Assembly (NCBI GenBank): GCA_045628845.1
Contig: JAZQQE010000057.1
Span: 1 to 30,055, forward strand
Direction: 5' to 3'
Origin: RGIG7949 sp045628845
GTDB lineage: Bacteria > Bacillota > Clostridia > Oscillospirales > Oscillospiraceae
Length of the DNA stretch: 30,055 nt
Shown: positions 9,740-16,724 of the stretch, piece by piece
How positions within the stretch are numbered: the first letter of the stretch is position 1
Layout: the number at the start of each line of letters is the position of its first letter
Program-made: the position numbers and the translations under genes
The notes under the pieces: model-generated
What the model saw: the letters and a program-made list of their open reading frames with translations, nothing else
Databases searched by the model: none
Told to the model about the DNA's origin: nothing

Positions 9740-9815
9740 CCGGGTGTAGCGCAGCTGGTAGCGCGCATGGTTCGGGACCATGAGGCCGTGGGTTCAAATC
9801 CCGCCACTCGGACCA
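9740..9815 (+). tRNA. tRNA-Pro (anticodon CGG)
   Basis: A full 76-base cloverleaf can be drawn. The acceptor CCGGGTG pairs with CACTCGG (one G-U). The D stem is GCGC/GCGC and the anticodon stem CATGG/CCATG holds the loop TTCGGGA, so the anticodon is CGG, reading CCG. The T stem GTGGG/CCCGC encloses TTCAAAT. Discriminator A and an encoded CCA follow. Its own consensus promoter lies just upstream and a terminator starts at its last base. G37 follows the anticodon, as expected for a TrmD substrate. Confidence 0.97.
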
Positions 9816-9850
9816 AAAAGGCATGTCGATTATTGACATGCCTTTTTATT
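9815..9850 (+). terminator. Rho-independent terminator after tRNA-Pro
   Basis: A 13-bp perfect stem (9815-9827 with 9835-9847, core GGCATGTC/GACATGCC) and 7-base loop end in a T-rich run. It begins at the final A of the tRNA, so the transcript is tRNA only. Confidence 0.92.
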
Positions 9851-9871
9851 TTTTAGTTTGAAATATTCTGA

Positions 9872-9900
9872 TTGAAGTTTTCATATATCTCTGGTAAAAT
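9872..9900 (+). promoter_or_regulatory. Probable sigma-A promoter of mscS
   Basis: TTGAAG (9872-9877), 17 bases, TAAAAT (9895-9900). It follows the tRNA terminator and lies 58 bases before the mscS start codon, so mscS and the ABC-F gene form a separate unit. Confidence 0.65.
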
Positions 9901-9958
9901 AACCAGCAGAAAATTCTGCCTTGAAGCAGAAGAAAAGATAGAAATTCAGGTGATAATC

Positions 9959-10771
9959 ATGCAGGAATTATGGTCAAAAATCGTTGAGCTCTGCACTAAC
10001 GTCGGCGGAAAGATCGTTTTTGCCATAATTGTTTTCATCGTCGGCTGCCTTCTCATCAAAGCTGTCAAGAAGGCCTTGATGAAAGCCGAAAAGGTCTCCA
10101 AGCTTGAAAAAACGGTACAGAGCTTTCTGAAAAATCTCGTCACTTTTCTCCTCTATATCGTTCTCATCATCATCGTCATAAGCATTCTCGGCATACCGAT
10201 GAGCTCCGTCATCGCCGTGCTCGCCTCCTGCGGTCTCGCCATCGGCCTCTCGCTTCAGGGCGCGCTCAGCAATTTCGTGGGCGGGCTCATGATACTCCTC
10301 TTCAAGCCCTTCCATGTCGGTGACTACATAGAGTCGAGCGGCGCCGAGGGTACCGTGCGCGACATCAGCATTTTCTACACGTCCATAATGACTCTCGACA
10401 ACAAGCGGATCAACGTTCCCAACGGCGACCTCATGAACTCCAACGTGACCAATTACAGCTGCGAGGAGCTCCGCAGAGTCGACCTCAACTTCAAGATAAC
10501 GAACGACTGCGACAATAATCTCGCCAAAGGCGTCCTGCTCCAGGCCGCCGAGCAGACTGAGGGAGTGCTCAAACAGCCCGCGCCGTTTGCACGCATGACC
10601 GCCGTCGACGACGATACGTATATTTTCTCCGTCCGCGCATGGTGCGACAGTGCTAAATACTGGGACGTTTACTACGATATGCTCGAAAATTGCAGTATCG
10701 CCCTTGCCGAGCACGGCATAGATGACCCCGAGGAGCGTATAGCCGTCCGTATCGTAAAAGAAGAAGACTGA
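9959..10771 (+). CDS. mscS: Small-conductance mechanosensitive channel, MscS family
   Basis: A 270-residue MscS channel that opens under membrane tension to release solutes after hypo-osmotic shock. Three membrane helices lie at about 17-38, 60-80 and 84-115; the pore-lining third helix reads CGLAIGLSLQGALSNFVGG. The beta domain has FHVGDYIE and NVPNGDLMNSNVTNYS, and the C-terminal cage follows. Length is close to the E. coli protein. The start is ATG 9959, with AGGTGAT 5 bases upstream; a longer reading from TTG 9872 would begin inside the promoter. The ABC-F gene follows 33 bases later. Confidence 0.95.
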   Translation: MQELWSKIVELCTNVGGKIVFAIIVFIVGCLLIKAVKKALMKAEKVSKLEKTVQSFLKNLVTFLLYIVLIIIVISILGIPMSSVIAVLASCGLAIGLSLQGALSNFVGGLMILLFKPFHVGDYIESSGAEGTVRDISIFYTSIMTLDNKRINVPNGDLMNSNVTNYSCEELRRVDLNFKITNDCDNNLAKGVLLQAAEQTEGVLKQPAPFARMTAVDDDTYIFSVRAWCDSAKYWDVYYDMLENCSIALAEHGIDDPEERIAVRIVKEED

Positions 10772-10804
10772 CAAATCAAAATATAACGACGGGAGGAGAT
10801 CCGA

Positions 10805-12334
10805 TTGTTTCAGGTCAAAGAGCTTTCTCTGCTTCACAGAAAAGACCTGACGACGATAGTGGATCACCTCTCTTTCGTACTGTCTCCGGGCGACCGCGCG
10901 GCGATAATCGGCGAGGAAGGAAACGGCAAGTCTACCCTGCTCAAGCTTTTGTACGACCCTTCGATGATAGACTCCTACGCCGAATGGAGCGGCGAGATAC
11001 TCGACGCAGGTCTGAAGAAAGCATACCTCGCGCAGGAGCTCACGGAGGAACAGCTTTCTATGCCGATATACGAATTCTGCGCCTCCCGCCTCCCCGACCA
11101 CACCGCACTCGTTCGCGCGGCGCGCGCTGTCGGCCTCGACAGTGACGTTTTCTATGACGACAGGAAAGTTTCCACTCTGTCCGGCGGTGAGCGCGTAAAG
11201 CTGCGTATGGCGCTTCTCATGACGTCCGAGCCGGATATCATGCTTTTGGACGAGCCTTCGAACGACCTCGATATCGAGACGCTCGAATGGCTCGAGGGCT
11301 TTATCCTTTCCTCAAAGATACCAGTGCTCTATATCTCGCACGACGAGACGCTTCTTGAACGCACGGCGAACATGATAATCCATCTCGAACGGCTCGAGCG
11401 CCGTGTCAAGCCCCGAGCGACCGTCGCGAGGAGCGGTTACGCGGAATACGTCGCTTCGCGAAGTGCCGCGTTTGCGCATCAGGAGCAGACCGCGCGCAAG
11501 GAGCGCGCTGAATTCGACGCAAAGATGGAAAAGTACCGTCAGATACGAAGTAAGGTCGATTCTCAGCAGTCCGGCATTTCGCGTCAGGATCCGCACGGCG
11601 GAAGACTTCTGAAAAAGAAAATGCACTCCGTCCAGTCCATGGGGAGGCGTTTTGAAAAAGAGAAGGAAACCATGACGCCAATGCCCGAATGGGAGGAAGC
11701 CATACTGACGGCGTTTGACGTGAAGGCTTCTTCCATCCCCTCCGGCAAGGATGTGATACGCTTCGAGCTTCCCGAGCTTCGGGCGGGCGAAAGGCTCCTC
11801 AGCCGTGGGGTGAAGCTTTGCGTAACGGGGCCTGAGAAGATCGGGATCATCGGGCCGAACGGAGCGGGAAAATCGACCCTGCTGAAGCTCATAGCAGACG
11901 AGCTGCTTCCCCGCTCCGACATACGCGCTGCGTATATGCCGCAGGATTACGGGGACTCTCTTCTCGGCGCGCTCACGCCGTCGGAGATACTCGCGCCGTC
12001 GGGAACGAAGGACGACGTCACGCGGGCGCGTACGATGCTCGGCGCGATGAAATACAAGGCCGAGGAAATGGAGCATCCGTCCTCCGGGCTTTCGGGCGGG
12101 CAGCGGGCAAAGCTTCTGTTTCTCTCAATGGTGCTAAACGGCAGCAACGTGCTCATACTTGATGAGCCGACGCGCAACTTCTCGCCGCTCTCGGCCCCCG
12201 TCATAAGGAACGTTCTCGAGGATTTTCCCGGCTGTATCATCAGCGTATCCCACGACAGACAGTATCTCTCGCAGGTCTGCGACAGGGTTCTCGAGCTGAC
12301 GGAGAACGGACTCAAGGAAGTCCGATTCGAATAG
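10805..12334 (+). CDS. ABC-F family ATP-binding protein
   Basis: A 509-residue soluble protein with two ABC ATPase cassettes and no membrane segment, the ABC-F layout. The first cassette has Walker A GEEGNGKS (36-43), LSGGER (125-130) and DIMLLDEPSNDLD (144-156). The second has GPNGAGKS (350-357), LSGGQ (429-433) and LILDEPTRNFSPLS. A charged helical linker (about 190-330) between them is the part that reaches into the ribosome in this family. ABC-F proteins act on the ribosomal E site; some protect against antibiotics. The TRNFSP variant after the second Walker B recalls Vga/Lsa-like members, but resistance cannot be concluded. The TTG start is supported by GGAGGAG upstream. Confidence 0.9.
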   Translation: MFQVKELSLLHRKDLTTIVDHLSFVLSPGDRAAIIGEEGNGKSTLLKLLYDPSMIDSYAEWSGEILDAGLKKAYLAQELTEEQLSMPIYEFCASRLPDHTALVRAARAVGLDSDVFYDDRKVSTLSGGERVKLRMALLMTSEPDIMLLDEPSNDLDIETLEWLEGFILSSKIPVLYISHDETLLERTANMIIHLERLERRVKPRATVARSGYAEYVASRSAAFAHQEQTARKERAEFDAKMEKYRQIRSKVDSQQSGISRQDPHGGRLLKKKMHSVQSMGRRFEKEKETMTPMPEWEEAILTAFDVKASSIPSGKDVIRFELPELRAGERLLSRGVKLCVTGPEKIGIIGPNGAGKSTLLKLIADELLPRSDIRAAYMPQDYGDSLLGALTPSEILAPSGTKDDVTRARTMLGAMKYKAEEMEHPSSGLSGGQRAKLLFLSMVLNGSNVLILDEPTRNFSPLSAPVIRNVLEDFPGCIISVSHDRQYLSQVCDRVLELTENGLKEVRFE

Positions 12335-12346
12335 ACCCGAATAAAA

Positions 12347-12381
12347 AAAGTGCCGCAGGAAGCCTTTTCCTGCGGCACTTT
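12347..12381. terminator. Bidirectional terminator between the ABC-F gene and the convergent lipoprotein gene
   Basis: A 14-bp perfect stem (12347-12360 with 12368-12381, core GTGCCGCAGGA) and 7-base loop. On the minus strand it is followed by a run of T (the A run at 12343-12349), so it suits the lipoprotein gene best. The T run on plus is short. Confidence 0.88.
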
Positions 12382-12392
12382 GAAGTTTAGTA

Positions 12393-14012
12393 TCAGCCGT
12401 AAGTTGCGGTATAGACCGAAGTCGCCGCTCCGTTCACGCCGAAGAACAGGTCGTCTTTCAGCGTCGTGACGGCGATAGAGTCGATATCGTTTTTGATTAT
12501 CACGACACCGCTTTCACCGAGGCCGTAAAATTCATACCAATAGGCCGTGCCGAATTCCGTGTTCCCGAGATAAGAGAGACGTCCGGAATTAGATACAGTT
12601 TCAGACGTATCGACGTTGAGAACGGTAAGAGTGAATTCATTTTCTTCCGTAACGTCGAAGTATCTGAAATACTCGGTTTCGATTCCGTAGGGGTCATCCG
12701 CGCAGTAATTGACTGACCATTCGCCGACGAGGACGTAATCATTGGCCTTTACGGCATCGTCTATATACACGAACATGTCGTAGGGATTGCCCTTCGAATC
12801 GTAGGCGATAACGCTGGAGGTCATGTATCCTTCACGCTGATCTGGCTCCATGGAAACTATATCGCCGATGCCCTGCAGCTGCATCGCAAAGAGACCTCCG
12901 CCGTCCAGTCCGCGGCAGATATCGACGCACTCCACCTCGCCGCGTACGGTCGTCATGAAGAGAAACGGCGAGTAATCTACGCCTACGGGCGCTATGAACA
13001 TATCCTTGTATTCAGACCAGAGGCCGTGCACGGCATAGGCGTGAGTCAGGTCGATGCCATACCGGTCTATGAGCCAGTCGTGCGTTCCGTCGGGCTCAAA
13101 CCATATAGCCGTCTCTCCGCCGGAGTATTCGGCGTATATGAATCCGTCGGAGCAGGACAAGAAGCCGGACCTCGGTACGGATTCGAGGGGCACGTCGTGA
13201 TAATACCAGCCGGCGCCCGCCATCGAGCCTATTTTCAGTATGACGCGGAGCTCGTCGTCGGGAAATACCTGCGTATCGTTCATGATTGCGGCATCGCTGA
13301 GCGTATCGTTTCGCGTGCTGACGTAGCTCATTTCATAGCCGTACTCGCCGCAGAACTCTGTAAGGAAGTAATAGTTGCTCTCGTCAAACAGCTTTTCGGC
13401 TGTGTATCTCGCGCGGGCGTAAAATTCTTCCTCGCCGATGCCGAGATCATATACGACGTCCGCCGTGGAAAGCTTCTCGCCGGAATCGACGTCGTAGTGG
13501 TATACGACGTAGTCCGTGAAGCTCCAGTCGTAGTCGGCGGAGATAAGAAGGCTGAGGATCGAGCCGTTGAGAGCATACTCCCAGTCAACGTTTACGACGG
13601 AGAGCGTCCAATTCTCCTCCATGCCTTCGAGCGCGGATTCGATTAGCGGCTCAAATGAAGATCTAATATCCTCGTTTATCAGCTTGGCGCCCTTCGTCTT
13701 CGCGGTAAGCAGAGGGAGATGATAGCTGTAATCCCACGTGAAGTCGTATTCGTCGGTGTATTCGCCGTCAAGCGCGTAAAGCTCCTCTATCTCGCCGTCG
13801 GCAAAGGTCGAAGTGCCGGGCTCAGAAGTCGGCGTAACGATGATGGCAGGCTCGGACGTTTCGGTCGGCCCGGGCGTATTCGTCGAAGCGGGGGCCTCCG
13901 GAGTCGGCTCGGGCGTCGGCTCGGGTCTGAAGAATGGCACGTGAGTGTCGCACGACGACAGAAGCAGTACCATCACTACGGCAGCGATAATAGCGGTCAG
14001 CTTCGCTTTCAT
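12393..14012 (-). CDS. Predicted surface lipoprotein with Pro/Thr-rich spacer
   Basis: A 539-residue exported protein. The signal peptide ends in lipobox LSSC with Cys21, so the mature protein should be lipid-anchored outside the membrane. A spacer rich in Pro, Thr and Glu (about 27-65, PEPTPEPTPE repeats) follows. The next part (about 80-290, YHLPLLTAKTKGAKLINEDI onward) resembles the DUF4163/DUF3298-type extracellular domains of PdaC/RsiV-like proteins, but this is weak. The C-terminal half is not recognised. The start is ATG 14012, with AGGTGAT 4 bases upstream; an ATG 15 bases earlier precedes that site. It has its own promoter at 14041-14069. Confidence 0.82.
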   Translation of the reverse strand: MKAKLTAIIAAVVMVLLLSSCDTHVPFFRPEPTPEPTPEAPASTNTPGPTETSEPAIIVTPTSEPGTSTFADGEIEELYALDGEYTDEYDFTWDYSYHLPLLTAKTKGAKLINEDIRSSFEPLIESALEGMEENWTLSVVNVDWEYALNGSILSLLISADYDWSFTDYVVYHYDVDSGEKLSTADVVYDLGIGEEEFYARARYTAEKLFDESNYYFLTEFCGEYGYEMSYVSTRNDTLSDAAIMNDTQVFPDDELRVILKIGSMAGAGWYYHDVPLESVPRSGFLSCSDGFIYAEYSGGETAIWFEPDGTHDWLIDRYGIDLTHAYAVHGLWSEYKDMFIAPVGVDYSPFLFMTTVRGEVECVDICRGLDGGGLFAMQLQGIGDIVSMEPDQREGYMTSSVIAYDSKGNPYDMFVYIDDAVKANDYVLVGEWSVNYCADDPYGIETEYFRYFDVTEENEFTLTVLNVDTSETVSNSGRLSYLGNTEFGTAYWYEFYGLGESGVVIIKNDIDSIAVTTLKDDLFFGVNGAATSVYTATYG

Positions 14013-14040
14013 ACTATCACCTCGCATGATTTATGGCATA

Positions 14041-14069
14041 ATAATATATGCTTTTCCGTTTTATTGCAA
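14041..14069 (-). promoter_or_regulatory. Probable sigma-A promoter of the lipoprotein gene
   Basis: Read on minus: TTGCAA (14069-14064), 17 bases, TATTAT (14046-14041), ending 28 bases before the start codon. Confidence 0.7.
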
Positions 14070-14101
14070 GTCTAACACAAACAGGTGCAGTAAAGCGCAG
14101 C

Positions 14102-14130
14102 TTGAAAATATCGTTGTTCGGTGATAACAT
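14102..14130 (+). promoter_or_regulatory. Possible promoter of the PAP2 phosphatase gene
   Basis: TTGAAA (14102-14107), 17 bases, TAACAT (14125-14130). The -35 box is good and the -10 box imperfect. An alternative TTGTTC with TAAAAT at 18 bases overlaps it. Confidence 0.4.
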
Positions 14131-14162
14131 ACCCGCATAAAATTGATCCGGGAGGTCAGATA

Positions 14163-14735
14163 GTGGAGTTCATTCTGTCAATAGACGAAGCTGTCTCACT
14201 GTTCTTCCAAAGCTTCATACGAAATCCCGTGACAGACCCGCTTATGCTCCTCTTCTCACTTGCGGCGAGCGGCGGGATAGTATGGTTCGTTCTCATCGCC
14301 GTGCTTCTTGCAATAAAAAAGACCCGCAGAGCGGGTCTGTACGTGCTTGTTTGTCTTGCGTTGAGCTGGGTCCTGAGCGAGCTCGTCATCAAGCCCATAG
14401 TGATGCGCCCGCGTCCCTTTGTGGCAATAGACGAGCTGAACGTTTTGTTCGACAGGTTCGCCGACGCGGACTCGTTTTCATTCCCGTCGAGCCACGCCTG
14501 CACCGGCTTTGCCTGCGCTTACGCGCTGACCCGGAAGACGAAATACGGGTGGATAGCTTATATCGGCGCATTCCTCGTCGCGCTCTCGCGGGTCTATATC
14601 GGAGTGCACTATCTATCCGACGTCATCTGCGGAGCGGCGCTCGGGACGATATCCGCGGCTCTCATCTGCTTTGCGGCGGACCGAATCACGGCTGCGGCTC
14701 TTCGGCGGCGGGAGCAGCGCCGAAAATATCGCTGA
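14163..14735 (+). CDS. PAP2-family membrane phosphatase (undecaprenyl-diphosphatase-like)
   Basis: A 190-residue membrane protein with all three PAP2 acid phosphatase motifs: KPIVMRPRP (77-85), PSSHA (108-112) and SRVYIGVHYLSD (142-153, with H149 and D153). About five membrane helices surround them. Family members dephosphorylate lipid phosphates such as undecaprenyl pyrophosphate or phosphatidic acid on the outer face of the membrane; the substrate here is not determinable. The start is GTG 14163, with GGAGGT upstream; the in-frame ATG at 14121 lacks such a site. Its last 50 bases overlap the end of the convergent lipoprotein gene. Confidence 0.9.
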   Translation: MEFILSIDEAVSLFFQSFIRNPVTDPLMLLFSLAASGGIVWFVLIAVLLAIKKTRRAGLYVLVCLALSWVLSELVIKPIVMRPRPFVAIDELNVLFDRFADADSFSFPSSHACTGFACAYALTRKTKYGWIAYIGAFLVALSRVYIGVHYLSDVICGAALGTISAALICFAADRITAAALRRREQRRKYR

Positions 14736-15855
14736 ACGTCTTCGTCCCGGTGCAGGGACTGTATTTGTCCGTATCCCACCAGTATCTGCCCCACATATCC
14801 GAATCACGCAGCATGAACGCTTCCTCAGGGCCGCTCGCAAGGCATTCCGAAATATCGCTGTGATACAGCTCGCCGTCGATCCTTATCATGTTCCAGTAAT
14901 ACGGCTCGCTGTTCCTGCGTCCCTCGACGACGGAGCACTCTATTCCCATCAGCTCGCAGAGGAACTTGAAGCCCATCGCTATGCCCTCGGAATCGGCTTC
15001 ACCCGAGACGATGGCATCGTAAACGGTATTCCCCGCCGTCTCCGAATATCTGCATCCCCCGCTCATCGCCTTATAGACGTCAAAAGGACCGGAAACGGAC
15101 GGATAGTCGTACATGAGTGAGCCCGCATGGGAAAGGACGGCCGAGCTTCTGAGCGTATGCTCGCCCGGTGCAGAAGGATACCGGTAGCTTATCTCGACAA
15201 TTTTCTGTACGGCCTCCTCGTTCGGGTAGACAACGAAGCTCATTTCCGGAAGCTCGGGGATGACAAGCGGATTGTTCCTGTATTCTTCTACGACGCTTTC
15301 GCGCAGCTCGTCTTCGCTGAGCGAGGAGCCGACGAAGCTGTACGTTGCTTTCTCTCTGAAATCCATGACGTCAGCTATGACGGAATCCTTCAGCTCGTTT
15401 TCTCCCGACAGGCGGACTATCGAGTCGATCTCCTCAGCCGTGTGCTTATAGGTAACCAAGACTTCTATGCGGTAATAAGTAAGGATCTGCGTACAGAAAT
15501 GCGTCATATATTCGACGGCGTAAACTCCGAGCGGAGTCTCTCTCGTGACCTCGAGGCAGGCTCTCGAGATATCCTCCTTCGCGTCGCCGTTATAATTTTC
15601 CGTCGTGAAAACGATGGACTCCGTCCCGCTCTCGACCATGCTCATAACGGCGTTTCTCATTCCGGCATAATTCCTGACGGAGGGTGAGTAGTTATCCTCA
15701 TCGGGAAGCATATAATCGTCGACGTGATCGGAGACGACAACGTACTCCTTGTCAAAAAACGATGCGCAGCCACCGAATGCGGCCATCAGAGCAACACAAA
15801 GCACCGCCGCCATGACGCGGCGGACTTTTTTTGTTGTCTGAAACGTTCCGTTCAT
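14686..15855 (-). CDS. Lipoprotein with degenerate transglutaminase-like domain
   Basis: A 389-residue exported protein: signal peptide with lipobox FGGC (Cys30), an unrecognised helical middle part, and a C-terminal transglutaminase-like fold (about 235-340). The fold is shown by YDAIVSGEADSEGIAMGFK, LCELMGIECSVVEG and YWNMIRIDGELYHSDIS. Of the usual Cys-His-Asp triad, Cys is Ser289, His is Tyr320, and Asp334 is kept, so it is probably not a working protease or transglutaminase. Its ATG overlaps the stop of yitT (ATGA), implying translational coupling; GAGGA sits next to it. Last gene of the topoisomerase operon; its 3' end overlaps the PAP2 gene. Confidence 0.85.
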   Translation of the reverse strand: MNGTFQTTKKVRRVMAAVLCVALMAAFGGCASFFDKEYVVVSDHVDDYMLPDEDNYSPSVRNYAGMRNAVMSMVESGTESIVFTTENYNGDAKEDISRACLEVTRETPLGVYAVEYMTHFCTQILTYYRIEVLVTYKHTAEEIDSIVRLSGENELKDSVIADVMDFREKATYSFVGSSLSEDELRESVVEEYRNNPLVIPELPEMSFVVYPNEEAVQKIVEISYRYPSAPGEHTLRSSAVLSHAGSLMYDYPSVSGPFDVYKAMSGGCRYSETAGNTVYDAIVSGEADSEGIAMGFKFLCELMGIECSVVEGRRNSEPYYWNMIRIDGELYHSDISECLASGPEEAFMLRDSDMWGRYWWDTDKYSPCTGTKTFSDIFGAAPAAEEPQP

Positions 15856-16718
15856 TCCTCGTTTTTCTGGAAGCCCTCTCCGAGTACCTCCCGCGATTCG
15901 GACATTATCACGAATGCGGCGGGGTCACATTCTTTTATTATACTTTTAAGCCTCGTTATCTGGCGGCGCTTTATCGCAACGAGGAGGACAGTCTTTTTAA
16001 CGCCCGAATATCCGCCCTCGCCGTACAGCTTTGTCACGCCGCGGTCCATCTTTGTCGTTATCTCTTTGGAGATCTCCTCGGCCTTTTCGCTGATGATATA
16101 GACGACCTTGCCGTAATTGACGCCGTAAAGAACGACGTCGATGATCTTGGACTCGACGAAGATCGCTATCAGGGAGTACATACCACCCTCATAGTTTCTG
16201 AATATGACGGCGTATACGACGATTATCACGACGTCGAGGACGAGTATCAGCTGGCCGATATTGAAATGGTTATATTTTTTACGGATAAGTCTGACGATGA
16301 TATCCGTTCCGCCGGTGGAGGCACCCGTCGAGAATACTAGGCCGAGGCCGAAGCCCGTCAGTACGCCGCTGAAAATGGCGGCGAGCATGGGCTCGTCCGT
16401 CAGCGGCACGGAAAAGAGCGCCACGGCGTCTATCATCCCGGAAAGAAGGATCATACCGACGAGAGACGCTCCGACGAAGCGCCAGCCGAGCACCTTCCAT
16501 CCGACGATGAATATGGGGATATTGAACACGAATATCATGAGGCCTATCGGAATAACGGGAACGCCGTAGTTTATCACCATGGCGATACCGGTTATGCCTC
16601 CGGAAATGAGCCCGTTCGGCCTCATAAGGAAGTTAACACCCAGCGAATAGATAAAGGTGCCCGCCGCCATCAGCAGGAATTTGACAAGCAGGTTTACGAA
16701 TTTACCGGGCTGCTTCAT
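15852..16718 (-). CDS. YitT family membrane protein
   Basis: A 288-residue protein with about five membrane helices in its first 200 residues (AGTFIYSLGVNFLMRPNGLISGGITGIAM and VFSTGASTGGTDIIVRL are typical of the family) and a C-terminal DUF2179 soluble domain (about 205-285, with YSGVKKTVLLVAIKRRQ). YitT proteins are widespread in Firmicutes, often in several copies, and their transport role is not established. GAGGAGG upstream lies within the last codons of the ParC-like gene, which ends 6 bases before this ATG. The stop overlaps the next start. Confidence 0.93.
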   Translation of the reverse strand: MKQPGKFVNLLVKFLLMAAGTFIYSLGVNFLMRPNGLISGGITGIAMVINYGVPVIPIGLMIFVFNIPIFIVGWKVLGWRFVGASLVGMILLSGMIDAVALFSVPLTDEPMLAAIFSGVLTGFGLGLVFSTGASTGGTDIIVRLIRKKYNHFNIGQLILVLDVVIIVVYAVIFRNYEGGMYSLIAIFVESKIIDVVLYGVNYGKVVYIISEKAEEISKEITTKMDRGVTKLYGEGGYSGVKKTVLLVAIKRRQITRLKSIIKECDPAAFVIMSESREVLGEGFQKNEE

Positions 16719-16724
16719 ATAGGT

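Noticed and set aside
9507..9839. A 110-codon open frame on minus across trmD and tRNA-Pro
   Set aside because: It contains the EWRDLNPRP-type sequence, a well-known artefact of translating a tRNA gene in antisense. It lies over a clear tRNA and the trmD 3' end.
9872..9958. TTG start extending MscS by 29 residues
   Set aside because: It falls on the -35 box of the probable mscS promoter and has no ribosome binding site; ATG 9959 has AGGTGAT.
9974..11101. A 375-codon open frame on minus over mscS and the ABC-F gene
   Set aside because: Spans two conserved plus-strand genes and resembles no family.
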